Of a DNA stretch of 64,000 nt, positions 47,735 through 59,700 are shown piece by piece; within the stretch, counting starts at the first letter, position 1, and each line of letters starts with the position of its first letter. A program made the translations under genes and the position numbers. The notes beneath the pieces are model-generated. The model was given only the letters and a program-made list of their open reading frames with translations. It was not told where the DNA came from and did no database searches. Source of the DNA: Calendula officinalis (taxonomy: Eukaryota > Streptophyta > Magnoliopsida > Asterales > Asteraceae); contig OY970822.1 in NCBI GenBank assembly GCA_963853835.1, positions 17,919,501-17,983,500 of the forward strand. Reading direction: 5' to 3'.

Positions 47735-47865
47735 TTTTTGTAACCGAACCCGCTTTGCGAGCCGAATAATCGAGTGTAACTACCCGTTTGCGGATAGACC
47801 GGAGTTGTTGTGTGTGAACCTCCGTGGTCACAGGGATTAAACTTCGGAAATGTCACTCTTTTTTT
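47735..47865 (-). mobile_element. SINE fragment
   Basis: On the minus strand AATCCCTGTGACCACGGAGGTTCAC and GCTCGCAAAGCGGG, followed by an A-rich end (+ TTTTTTTGT), resemble the body of the SINE at 49778. No TSD found. Confidence 0.45.
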
Positions 47866-48915
47866 ATTTTCTTCATTTTGTAATCGCGTGAAATCAGGTT
47901 GGGCCTAAAATCACGCGATTGTTTAGCTGGTTAATTTCATTTTTTGCCTGTTAATTTTCAATATTGAATAAAGTGTAAAAACTGTGAAAGATAGATTTGT
48001 CTATGAAAAACGACCTTTGTAGCAGGAAAAGTCATTCACGAATAATAAAATTATTTCTGTTATTCAACTTATATTATTGTTTGCTTTTGTTCTACGTCAA
48101 TCTCTAAGCTGGTGCCATGTTATTTCAGATCAATTTTGTTTTTATTTGCAAATTAACATGAAATGAGTCGCGTGACACGTCGATTAACATCTTCCTTCTC
48201 GGTCCCTTCAAAAAGGCTAAATTAATACATACAGTTGACTATAACCATGAAAGCTAGTCAGTAGTACTGTTATGGAGTCTTAAATTGTCAAGTAAATAAA
48301 TAAATGAATGGTAACAACACAACACAACACGTACACGTACAACTGATAATGAGCGGTGCATGCACAAAAAGCGCTATTTCAATTTATATTACAAATACTA
48401 ATATACTTATAACTATTAGATTATCTTTTTCTTTTCTTTTTAAAATGGTCGCGGGTTTAGTACATTAGTTACCACAGTTTGATCGTGGTTTGTCATGGGA
48501 TTTGATCCGAAAAGAGAAACCTGATGTGACAATGGTGACCAAAGTTTGGCCACCACTACGCCCAATCTAAGATATTAATCACCACACAAATACATAGTAC
48601 ATTATCTTAGCTGAAAATGCACACCTCTAGCTACTATACATGTAACATGTCTTCCTGTCATTTATATTGTCTGTACTATCTAATTACATCTATATATCAA
48701 TCATTTTTCTGCTTTCACACATTTACAAGTACCTGTAACGCAATTTCATCCATCCGAAAATGATCGATCGAGTTGAACAAGTCAAGACCGTGACAACGGG
48801 TTCACATCACCTCAGTTTTTCTCTGTGTCTTTAATGCATATAAATGAATCAAACCTCAAGGTTAACACCACACTCTCAAGTTTTCTAAACTTGTATTTTG
48901 TTTCTTAAGTTAACC

Positions 48916-51900
48916 ATGGATCTTTCACCCGCTGCAGATGCCCAAAAACTCGGTTCAGAATCAGGTAATTAACTAACAAATGTTTTTACTTTTGTTGTCG
49001 TTGTTTTCAAAGTTTTTGTTTCTGTTAATATAACGTTAATTTTTATGACTTACAGAAGAGGAAAATGATTGTCCAATTGAGCAAGTTCGGCTCACTGTGC
49101 CGGTAACTGATGATCCGACACTACCTTGTTTGACATTCCGAACATGGTTTTTAGGGATAATTTCTTGTGGTGTTCTTGCTTTTTTGAACCAGTTTTTCGG
49201 GTACCGACAAAATGCATTAACAGTATCTTCAGTTATAGCCCAAATTGTTGTTCTTCCACTTGGAAGAATGATGGAAAAAAGTCTTCCCACAAAACAAATA
49301 CGATTTCCGGGGACAAAATGGTCATTTTCATTAAATCCGGGACCGTTTAACATGAAAGAACATGTCCTTATTACCATTTTAGCAAACGCTGGTTCGAGTT
49401 CGGTTTATGCAGTGGGGATTATTACTATTGTTAAAGCATTCTACCACACTGAAATTCACCCACTTGCAGCATTGCTGCTAACCCAAAGTACTCAGGTAAG
49501 ATTTTATTTTCTAATTAAATGTTAACATACATAATTAGTTCTGTTTGAGAGGATTAGAAACCATCTGGTGATGGCTTAGTGGTAAGGACGCCAAAAATGA
49601 TCTGCTAGAGTTTACATATTCGATCTTTTCCCTAGATAAACATTTACTCGATGGTGAGAGGAAAATTCGAAAAACGACCACGAAAACAGTTCGGTTGCGT
49701 ACATCACGAGCAAAGCTCGGCCACCCTGGGGAGCCCGTTTATACGGGAATACCCTTTTAAAGAAAGTTTCGAGAAAAATCACAAGGGTAGTGGCCTAGTG
49801 GTTAAACTTGGTCTCTTAAAGGGTGAAATTCCCAGGAGGTCACGGGTTCAATCCCTGCTATGAGCAAAAAAATACCCCTTTGTGGCCACGGAGGTTCACC
49901 TGCGCCGACTCCGGGTTACCTGCAAAGCGTGTTGTCTCCCTGGAGCGAGCCAAAACCCTTGTTACCAACAAAAAAAAAAATCTCGAGAAAATTAGAGAAG
50001 ACAATCCCAGCCCATAAAATAATTAAAGTAGGTTGAGTTGGGTAATTTTATAAAGCTTTTGGGCTCCTCCTTATATAAAAATGGGTCAGAATGGGCCGAG
50101 CCTTTCTCTTGTCACTTTTAGACAGGTCAGAAAGGGCCGATACCAATTCACGTCAAGATGGACAAAGTGAAAATCTAATCTTTTAGTTTTAAATATAATA
50201 AATAAAGTTATTATTCTTAGTAAGAAAGTATAAGGTTTAATTTTGAATTTTAGTAAGTGGTGGGTCGACCAGAACTGGCCTGGCACATTATGATCCAAAC
50301 CCATTTTACTACCTTTGGAGAGAATTTATATGTGCTTTAGCTAGCTGCTGCTATTTCATGATTTTTATTAGTATATATTATTTTCTGATGAAATTTTTTC
50401 TTTGTTGGGTATATAATTAAGTAGCTTCTTGGATTTGGATGGGCTGGTCTCTTCCGAAAATTTTTGGTTGACTCTCCATACATGTGGTGGCCCGCAACTC
50501 TGGTTCAAGTCTCTCTCTTCAGGTTCACCTCTCTCTCTCTCTCTCACACACACGCACACAAACACACACAAAGGGTATAACCGTAATTAACTAATCCGAT
50601 CTTAAAGGGCATTGCACGAGGAAGAAAAGAGGCAAAAGGGAGGCTTAACAAGGTTGCAGTTCTTCATGATTGTGCTAATAACAAGCTTTTCATACTATGT
50701 GGTTCCTAACTACCTATTTCAATCCATTACGGCTTTATCGTTCGTATGTTGGATATGGAAAGACTCCTTCAAAGCTCAACAAATCGGTTCGGGTCTTAAA
50801 GGTTTCGGTATTGGAGCATTCGGGCTTGATTGGGCCACTGTTGCTTCTTTCTTGGGAAGCCCATTAGCCACCCCTGGTTTTGCTATGGTCAATATGTTAA
50901 TCGGCTATGTAATAATCTTTTACATGGTGGTTCCATTATCTTATTGGAATAATTGGTATGAAGCCAGACGATTCCCCATGTACGCTTTCAAAACATATAA
51001 TGCCGATGGAACAAAATATAATATCTCAAAAGTTTTAAACGAAACTACTTTTTCATTTAATCAAGTTGGATATGATGAATATGGAAAAGTCAACCTAAGT
51101 ATATTGTTCGTACTTGCTTATGGTCTAAGCTTTGCATCGTTGGCTGCAACGGTATCTCACGTTATTCTCTTTCACGGGAGGTGATTATCTTTAACGTTTT
51201 ATATGTATTCGGATGCAAATAATTATAGTTAATCTTGTTATGTTATATTTACAGTACTATATTGGAGCAAACAAAGGCGTCAATTAGCAAGAATTTTGGG
51301 GACGTACATACTAGGTTGATGAAGAAAAACTATGATCCCGTACCACAATGGTGGTTTCATTGTCTTCTAGTACTTGTTATAGGACTTGCTTTGCTTACTT
51401 GTGAAGGATTTGGGAGGCAGTTACAACTTCCTTACTGGGGAATCATTTTAGCAGTCGGGTTGGCTTCGATCTTTACTTTGCCCGTTGGCGTTATCTATGC
51501 GACCACAAACCAGGTGACTAACCATAGTGTGTGAACTACTGTTCATGTGTTAACATTGTTACTTTTTTTATTTTTAAATGGTAATGTGTGATCTATAGAA
51601 AGTCATTTGGAAGCCCAGGTAATCACCGGATGATATATAAATTGTTTGTGATTAACAAATTAGTTGAATCATTTCAGGGAGTAGGATTAAATGTTATCAC
51701 AGAACTAATTATAGGGTATATGTACCCTGGGAGACCACTTGCTAATGTGGTGTTTAAAACCTATGGTGACAACAGCATGTGGCAAGCCATACAGTTTCTC
51801 AGCGACTTTAAGCTTGGTCATTATATGAAAATCCCTCCAAAGTCCATGTTCATTGTTCAGGTATTCATAAATATATACAAGGCAAATGCCAATAAATAGC

Positions 51901-52772
51901 AATATATTTTAGCCGGTGGTATTTTTTTATAATTACAATTTTTTAGTCGGCCCATAATTATAATATAAGTTTTTTTTTTTTCACGTCTCAATCTTGTAAT
52001 TAAAAGAAGTTCTATAATTGGTTATTATAATTGAAGTTTTATAACACTATAATCATCCAGATCCAGACATGACTAAAAATTTGTAATTACCAAAACAAAC
52101 CTAAAAAACTTATAATTACTATAAAAACAGGACTCTAACTATCTTAATTTACATGGATAAAAGTTGGTAGGGACTATCATTGCATCCACCATCTACTTTG
52201 CAACATCTTGGTGGCTTCTAACAACGGTCGAATTCATCTGTGACCCAACCAAATTACCAACGGGCAGCCCATGGACCTGCCCGGGTGACGACGTTTTCTA
52301 CAACGCCTCAATTATATGGGGATTAGTGGGCCCACAACGCATGTTTGGAAACCTTGGGCTATACTCCAAGATGAATTACTTCTTTCTGTTTGGAATTCTC
52401 GCACCTGTGCCCTTCTGGTTTCTTTCTAGAAAGTGGAAATGGGCAAGGCTTGTTAACATTCCCATTCTTATAAACTGTCCGGGACCACCGGTTAAAGCGG
52501 TTAACTACAACATGTGGTTTTCTGTTGGGATGTTATTCAATTTTGTTGTTTATAAAAGGTTTAAGGGTTGGTGGGCGAGACATAATTATATCTTATCGGC
52601 TGGACTTGATGCTGGTGTTGCATTTATGGCTATACTTTGTTATTTGGTGTTACAAAATAGGAATATTAATGGACCGGAATGGTGGGGTTTAGAAGTAGAT
52701 GATCATTGTCCATTGGCTAACTGTCCTTCTGCACCTGGTATTACTGTTGAAGGATGTCCTGTAATCCAATGA
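48916..52772 (+). CDS. Oligopeptide transporter (OPT family, peptide clade), gene 2
   Basis: Seven exons: 48916-48964, 49056-49495, 50425-50522, 50608-51180, 51255-51513, 51678-51860 and 52164-52772, giving 736 residues. Exons 2-6 have exactly the same lengths as in gene 1 (440, 98, 573, 259, 183 nt), which proves common descent. NPG (110-112), KIPPKS (524-529) and the tail DDHCPLANCPSAPG are present. Same expected role: proton-coupled import of oligopeptides or related compounds at a membrane. Two acceptors end AAAG (50604-50607, 52160-52163) instead of the usual CAG/TAG; both are required to keep the frame. Intron 2 (929 bp) contains a SINE. The last exon lacks about five residues of the loop present in gene 1 (after FLSRK). 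Confidence 0.93.
49560..49700 (+). other. Weak SINE-like sequence in OPT gene 2 intron 2
   Basis: GATGGCTTAGTGGTAAGGACG looks like a box A, and TATTCGATCTTT 50 nt later like a weak box B. No tail or TSD is seen. Confidence 0.25.
49778..49982 (+). mobile_element. tRNA-derived SINE (family B) in OPT gene 2 intron
   Basis: Box A context TAGTGGCCTAGTGGTTAA and box B GGGTTCAATCC are correctly spaced, followed by a non-tRNA body and an A-tail. A 9-bp TSD TCGAGAAAA flanks it (49769-49777, 49983-49991). Same-strand insertion in intron 2. Fragments of the same family occur at 41935, 47735 and perhaps 39315. Confidence 0.85.
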
Positions 52773-53365
52773 AACAGGACTAAATTGTAATTCCTACTTG
52801 TTTTTGTGTTTTGTATAATGTCTTGAAACGTTGCATTTATACAGAATGTAGATGCTTGAAAAGTAGCAATTGTTGTTATGCCTTAATACAAGATGAATTT
52901 TACATGTAATTTTAGGGAAGTTAGAAAATTTATACCCAATGTATTGATCTTGAATATCATAAAATATTTCATAAAAAAGGCCATCATGCAGGGGAGCTAG
53001 ATCAAATTTTATGTCCTGTAATGCCTAGATAGTTAGATTCAATGTTTTACCAAGTTTCTGCTAAACATTTTTGTTGGTTTCTGAGAATAATTAAGGCAGA
53101 ATTCAGCATCAATTTGAAATTAATTTAACTCAACGCACAGGAAATTAGCTGAAATCCGAGAGGAATCCAAATGAGCAACAGATAAAGAAGCAGAGCAGAT
53201 CTTCAGTAATAAGAACTTACTTATTAATATCCATTTCAATTTAAGTATTAATTCAAAGATATCAGGCACAAATTACACATATCTTTAGTACAATGAAGCA
53301 TTTAATAATCGAACGAACAACTTATACACGAATATACAGAACAAGTAATGAAACCAAGCAAAACA
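52773..53365. other. 3' flank of OPT gene 2
   Basis: Probable 3' UTR of OPT gene 2 followed by AT-rich DNA. No other gene is seen. Confidence 0.5.
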
Positions 53366-53596
53366 CTAAGCAATAGAGTGATAAGCCAAGATGCAAAAGA
53401 GCAAAGAGGAAGACGATACGGAGTAAGAAGATGCGTGGTTCTTGTGAGTGCTGTTGCCACTGCCTCTTCTTATAGTTGGCGAATCATCAGGGCTTTTGAT
53501 TCCGCTTCCGCCGCCGCCAGTACCTGCTACTCCATGGTTAGCAGCTGCACCATCTAGGGCACCGACAATGATGAGGATTGGAACAAGGCGATTCAT
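53366..53596 (-). CDS. Hypothetical small secreted peptide, 76 aa
   Basis: An ATG at 53596 opens a 76-codon frame. Residues 1-18 (MNRLVPILIIVGALDGAA) look like a signal peptide. Then come a Gly-rich stretch (GTGGGGSG), a polar Ser-rich middle (GIKSPDDSPTIRRGSGNSTHKNHAS) and a short hydrophobic end (SSLLFCILAYHSIA). The layout could suit a secreted or GPI-anchored small peptide, or a peptide-hormone precursor, but I recognise no family motif. A chance ORF cannot be excluded. Confidence 0.35.
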   Translation of the reverse strand: MNRLVPILIIVGALDGAAANHGVAGTGGGGSGIKSPDDSPTIRRGSGNSTHKNHASSYSVSSSSLLFCILAYHSIA

Positions 53597-54096
53597 ATCT
53601 GAGTTTGACTTTGATTAACAATTTTAGGGGGATTTGCAAGAAGATGAGAGATAGGTCAACTTACACGTTTCATAAAAATTCACGGTGGATATCCAGCCAT
53701 CCTATATTCTTCCATTTTGATTTTCCTTTCCAACTTCACTCTATCATTTCCGTCATATTTTAAGTAAGTTCAAAATCCATTCATATTAAAAGTGTGAGGA
53801 TCGTTACTATATCCATAGACCTTACAAGTTTTGTAATTATAAATATTGGTAGAATATAAATCCTCGTTAGTTTTAAAATGAGGATGAAGTGTGTGGTTGA
53901 AGTTTTAGTTTTTATTTAAAGAGATTGGTCTCATCATTAATAGAGATATAAAGAGATTTACTGATGACATGGTTGGAGATGTTCTAGGGTTATACATTAT
54001 ATTGATATTAATTATATAGAGTTACAGATACACGTTATTTACACAAATGATCCTACACCACGCATTATAAATATAAGGAATAAACTATATATATAA
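53597..54096. other. Intergenic, nothing recognised
   Basis: AT-rich DNA without recognisable gene, RNA or repeat. Confidence 0.5.
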
Positions 54097-54434
54097 TCAA
54101 CTATTTAACACACCCAACCCTTTAAAACGGAGGAATTCTATACGCTTAGGCTGGTCTGAACATAAAAAAAAAGTTGTGACAAAGGACAATGTAACTACAC
54201 TTAGATTGTCATAAAAAACAGCTGCAGACCGTGACAAAGGACAATGTAACTCAAGAAGCATATATCGAAGCCAAGTGGATTCGGCGACAACGTTAGCAAC
54301 ACCCCGATACTCAACCTCCGTATTGGACTGTGACACAATATGTTGTCTTTTGGATGACGAGGTTCCACATAAACATTGCAAATTAAAAGTAACAGAAAGG
54401 TTGAACAATTGATGAGGTTCCATTCTAAAATCAA
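54097..54434 (-). pseudogene. Ty1-Copia RNase H fragment
   Basis: About 70 residues of Copia RNase H remain: SSKRQHIVSQSNTEVEYRGVANVVAESTWLRYMLLEL with a CDN-like YDN further on. Wording differs from the big Copia element, so it derives from another lineage. The frame degenerates after LSVV, and no LTRs or other domains are nearby. Confidence 0.75.
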
Positions 54435-54796
54435 TTGGAGATAGCTAGACGGAGTAACTAGGGTGCTTATATGTTCTCAGTTTAATTCTTACTTTATCCT
54501 ATGTGTGACATGGGTTTGCACACAACCACCACTTTATTAAGTTGGTTGGTTGGCCCTAGAAAAAATTGTAGCTTGCGGCTTGAACATGAGATCTTCTTTG
54601 GCTATTCCCAAACTTTTACCGCCATCCCTTTTGAAGTACACGAACTTACAATGGGCTACATATGGGTTAGATTACAAGTCTAAGAGCCTAATAAATATTA
54701 GATAATTGATTACACGTTATTACAAGGATGTACGTACAATGAATGTGTAAGAAGAAGACAATATTTTGGACCAAGTGTAAAAAGAAAAAAAGGATT
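54435..54796. other. Intergenic, nothing recognised
   Basis: No gene or repeat is recognised. It ends at the LINE target site. Confidence 0.5.
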
Positions 54797-54985
54797 GAAG
54801 GAACGCGTGAAAAAAATTGATCTCTCTCTCTCGCCTCCTCTCTCGCTTCAAGCTACTACCGTTCTTGATCTCCACTCTTGCAAGCTTCCCTGTGATCGCG
54901 AGATTCCTTTCTTGGTTTCTTGCTTTACGAGCGTTGTTACAGGGGTGGTCCTTGAACCCATAGGGTTTGTTCGATTGCCGAGAAT

Positions 54986-56740
54986 ATGAGAGGTCATTAC
55001 GATTCCGGTGATGGATGGAAAACGGTGGGTAATCGGAAACAAGAAACAGTTACTTTATTCGTGTCAAACGTTCCGGATAACGCTAGCAAAGAAGGTTTAA
55101 AAAACAGATTCCACACTTTTGGCAAAATTGTGGATACCTACATTGCTGGAAGAAAAGACAAATGGGGGTAAATTTTGCTTTCATACGATTCAGCGGTGTT
55201 CATGATGCAAAAAAATTCGAAGCATCAATTGGTGTAATAAAGTATGGCCACCACATCCTAAGATGCAACCTTGCTAGATATCAACGAAAGATGATGAACG
55301 GGAACAGTTGCAGAGGTGAGAGACCCCACTTTCAGAAGAACACTCGTGTTTTCAACAAACCTCAACCCCAGGTTCACAATAACTATGGATCTACGGGTGG
55401 TTTTACTAAAGGTAGATCTTATGCTGCTGCCGTCTTGGGCCAGGTCGGAAATAGTATGAATGGCCCACCATTATCTTTAACTCCATCTCGTATGTTAGAC
55501 AGCCATCTCAAAAGCCTTGTTCTCATTGGGGAAATTACTGATATGAACAAACTTCGAAATCTGCCCATGCTATTTGTTGATGACGGTATGTCGGACGTGA
55601 AGATATACTATTATGGTGGCTTGTACGTTACTCTATACTTTGGTCGATCCTCCTGTGCAACCGGTTTGTTGGAAAACAAGGAATGTTGGAAGAACTGGTT
55701 TAAGTGGTTGAAGCGTGGTGAAGATGCAATGGATATTAAATTCTGAGATTTCGTGATTCTGATAACATCATGAAGATTGCAAACAGATACGGTGAACTCA
55801 TTGAAACAGTAGATAGTGCATGGGAGAGTTCAAATCTCTCGAATATCAAGGTTGCTATATTAACGTCAGCAAAAACTCGGATGGATGAAGAGATCTCAGT
55901 TGTTTACAATGGTGGAAATTTCAATATTGGCGTTACTGAAATACTCTACGATTGGCATCCTTTCTCCACTCAAGACTTCTCCTTGCAACCTAAGAGACCT
56001 GGAGATCTTGACGATGACGCTTCTGGGTATGAAACTGATTCCGTTATCAATACAGAAGATGAAGATGGAATTTCTGAAACATGGGAGGAAAACCCGATTA
56101 ACGTACCTGAGGATGGGGAAATTTTGCCAGATTCCGATGAGGCTCAAACCGCCGCCTATAACACTCCGGTGAACATTGGGGTTAGTGATACGGTTGAATC
56201 TAGTTCCAATGATGCCATGATTGAAAACGACAACAATGATGGTGTCACGATTATTGAGGAGTCGGTTGAAGTCCTAATCAACGTTGAAAATATCAACAAC
56301 AGCTCCCCTGTGACGCACGTGGATAACAGTTCTCTAAAACCTACTGGGTTGGGCCTTAATTTTGGGCCATTAAGGGTTCGGTCCCTATTATGCAGACATC
56401 TCATGTGCTGGGCCAAAATTCACTCTTTGGTGATAAAGCCCAATCGGATGTGGTGGTGGGCTCTAAATCTAAAAAGAGAAGAAGATTTTCTCCATACAGA
56501 AGGCATGATCCGATCTATCCTGTTCCAGTGCCCCCTTCTTCACAGGTCGATCCAGTACCTTCCCAATCAATCGATCTTAACATAGGTGTATCAAACCCTG
56601 AAATCTCGGATTCGCAATCAATCTCTGAAATCTCAAAGACTGCAGAAATCGGCGCTGAGGTTGGGTTTCAAATCAACAATGACAATCCGATCTTACGTGA
56701 GTTATTTTCTGGTGATGGAGTTCTCAACGGTTCTCAATGA
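54986..56740 (+). pseudogene. LINE ORF1 (RRM-containing RNA-binding protein), frameshifted
   Basis: An RRM spans the first 100 or so residues: RNP2-like TLFVSNVP and RNP1-like VNFAFIRF, the two joined only across a frameshift near 55165 (run of five G). Further frameshifts lie near 55740 and 56385. The middle is acidic, and the end is a short basic cluster (SKSKKRRRFSPYRR) followed by polar sequence. Its stop (TGA 56738-56740) overlaps the ATG of ORF2 as ATGA. Plant L1 ORF1 proteins bind the element's RNA. Confidence 0.8.
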
Positions 56741-59700
56741 ATCTGCTATCACTAAATATCAGGGGGGTGAGCGAGTCTCACAAGACCGATTGGGTTAAGC
56801 TTTTGAAAACAAATCACAACATCGATTTTGTCGGATTACAGGAGACGCACGCTTACGATTCATCAAAAATTGATGTTGTTGGATGTTGGGTGAATAATGA
56901 TGTCGGTTTTGAAGCAATTGATTCTGTAGGCAGATCTGGTGGATTAATTAGCATGTGGAATCCTCAAATTTTCACTCCTACTTTTTGTACCAAGTCTCGA
57001 TATCATCTTACTGTTGGCGGTCATTGGAAAAATTTTGCCGGTATTACGCACCTCGTTAACGTTTACGCACCACAGTCTTTGGCAGATAAAAGATCCTTAT
57101 GGGATGAACTGATTAATCTCAAGAACTCGAGTCAAGGTGTGTGGGTCTTTTTTTGGCGATTTCAATGCTGTTCGTAGAACTGATGAAAGAATAAACTCGG
57201 TATTCTGCCACTCTACTGCCAATCACTTTAACAACTTTATTAGAATGGCGGGTTTGAAGGAATTCAGTATGGGAGGTAGGAGATTCACCTACCTAAGCCC
57301 GGACTGTTGTAAACTGAGTAAGTTAGACCGAATTCTGGTTTGTGACAACTTTATGGCCGTTCAACCACAATGTTCTGTGACAGCTCTTGCACGAGAACAT
57401 TCTGACCACTCCCCGGTCATTCTATGTAACTTCAGAGTGGACTTTGGGCCACGCCCGTTCAGGTTTTACAATTCGTGGCTTCTTAGAGACGGTTTCAGTG
57501 ATCTGATTAAACAGGCGTGTAACACTTTTTGTGGATTTGGCCTTCCGGACGCTTTCTTTCTTGCAAAACTAAAACACATTAAAACTGTGGTGAAAAATTG
57601 GAGATGTGTCGAAACCGCAAAAGAAAATAAAGAATTGAAAGACCTCAAAAAACGGCTGTCAGATCTTGATCTTGCGGTCGAATCGAGACGGTTAACTGAT
57701 ATTGAGGTACAGGAGGTTAAAGACGGAAAATTAAGAGTGGCGGATCTTGATCGATTTAATAAACTCGATCTAAAACAACGAGCACACATAAAATGGGCAA
57801 TTATTGGAGATGAAAATTCCGCATTTTTTCATGGCACATTAAAAAATAAAAATAGGAACAATCGCATCCACGGGCTATCTATTGATGGTGTATGGACTAC
57901 CGATCCAATCGCAATCAAATCGGAGGCATTACGTTTCTTCTCGTCCAAATTCACGGACCCATGGCTGGTTAGACCTTAATTTTCTAATCTTCTATTTAAT
58001 AAATTGTCTAATGAACAGAGTGCTCTAATGGAACAACCATTTTCGGTGGATGAAATAAAGAAAGCAATTTGGGCTTGTGGCGGCGAAAAAGCACCGGGAC
58101 CCGACGGTTTCACGTTAAAATTCATTAAGTCCAATTATGATCTTCTTATTGAAGATATATTGAATTTCGTTAAACATTTTGAGCAAACCCGGGTCATAGC
58201 TAGAGGCTGTAACTCTTCTTTTATTACATTGATCCCGAAAATAAAAGACCCGGTAAATCTTTGCGATTATTGTCCAATTTCATTAATCGGTTGCTTGTAT
58301 AAGATCTTAGCCAAAGCATTATCTTCACGATTAAAAGCGGTAATTGATGACATTATTGATAAACCACAATCGGCCTACATTAATGGTAGGAATATTTTGG
58401 AAGGTCCACTTGTAATCAACGAGATTTACTCTTGGGCAAAATGCTCGAATCAAAAGATGTTTATGTTTAAAGTCGATTTTGAAAAAGCATTTGATACTAT
58501 AAACTGGGGGTATCTTGATTCCGTTATGGATCAAATGAATTTTGGTGGTAAATGGCGTAGTTGGATTCGTGGTTGTTTGTCATCATCCTTTGCTTCGGTT
58601 CTCATAAACGGGTCCCCGACAAAGGAATTTCATGTTTCAAGGGGGGTTCGACAAGGAGACCCATTATCACCGTTTTTGTTTATACTAGCCATGGAGGGCC
58701 TAAACTTCAGAGTGGACTTTGGGCCACGCCCGTTCAGGTTTTACAATTCGTGGCTTCTTAGAGACGGTTTCAGTGATCTGATTAAACAGGCGTGTAACAC
58801 TTTTTGTGGATTTGGCCTTCCGGACGCTTTCTTTCTTGCAAAACTAAAACACATTAAAATTGTGGTGAAAAATTGGAGATGTGTCGAAACCGCAAAAGAA
58901 AATAAAGAATTGAAAGACCTCAAAAAACGGCTGTCAGATCTTGATCTTGCGGTCGAATCGAGACGGTTAACTGATATTGAGGTACAGGAGGTTAAAGACG
59001 GAAAATTAAGAGTGGCGGATCTTGATCGATTTAATAAACTCGATCTAAAACAACGAGCACACATAAAATGGGCAATTATTGGAGATGAAAATTCCGCATT
59101 TTTTCATGGCACATTAAAAAATAAAAATAGGAACAATCGCATCCACGGGCTATCTATTGATGGTGTATGGACTACCGATCCAATCGCAATCAAATCGGAG
59201 GCATTACGTTTCTTCTCGTCCAAATTCACGGACCCATGGCTGGTTAGACCTTAATTTTCTAATCTTCTATTTAATAAATTGTCTAATGAACAGAGTGCTC
59301 TAATGGAACAACCATTTTCGGTGGATGAAATAAAGAAAGCAATTTGGGCTTGTGGCGGCGAAAAAGCACCGGGACCCGACGGTTTCACGTTAAAATTCAT
59401 TAAGTCCAATTATGATCTTCTTATTGAAGATATATTGAATTTCGTTAAACATTTTGAGCAAACCCGGGTCATAGCTAGAGGCTGTAACTCTTCTTTTATT
59501 ACATTGATCCCGAAAATAAAAGACCCGGTAAATCTTTGCGATTATTGTCCAATTTCATTAATCGGTTGCTTGTATAAGATCTTAGCCAAAGCATTATCTT
59601 CACGATTAAAAGCGGTAATTGATGACATTATTGATAAACCACAATCGGCCTACATTAATGGTAGGAATATTTTGGAAGGTCCACTTGTAATCAACGAGAT

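Larger units (their letters stand above)
46034..48915. other. Intergenic DNA between the OPT genes
   Basis: About 2.9 kb with no gene. It holds a SINE containing a MITE (46236-46553) and a SINE fragment (about 47735-47865). The last part (48400-48915) presumably contains the promoter of OPT gene 2. A short minus-strand open frame at 47248-46877 has no recognisable features. Confidence 0.5.

Noticed and set aside
49778..49982. tRNA gene in OPT intron
   Set aside because: Same reasoning: SINE body, A-tail and TSD instead of a foldable tRNA.
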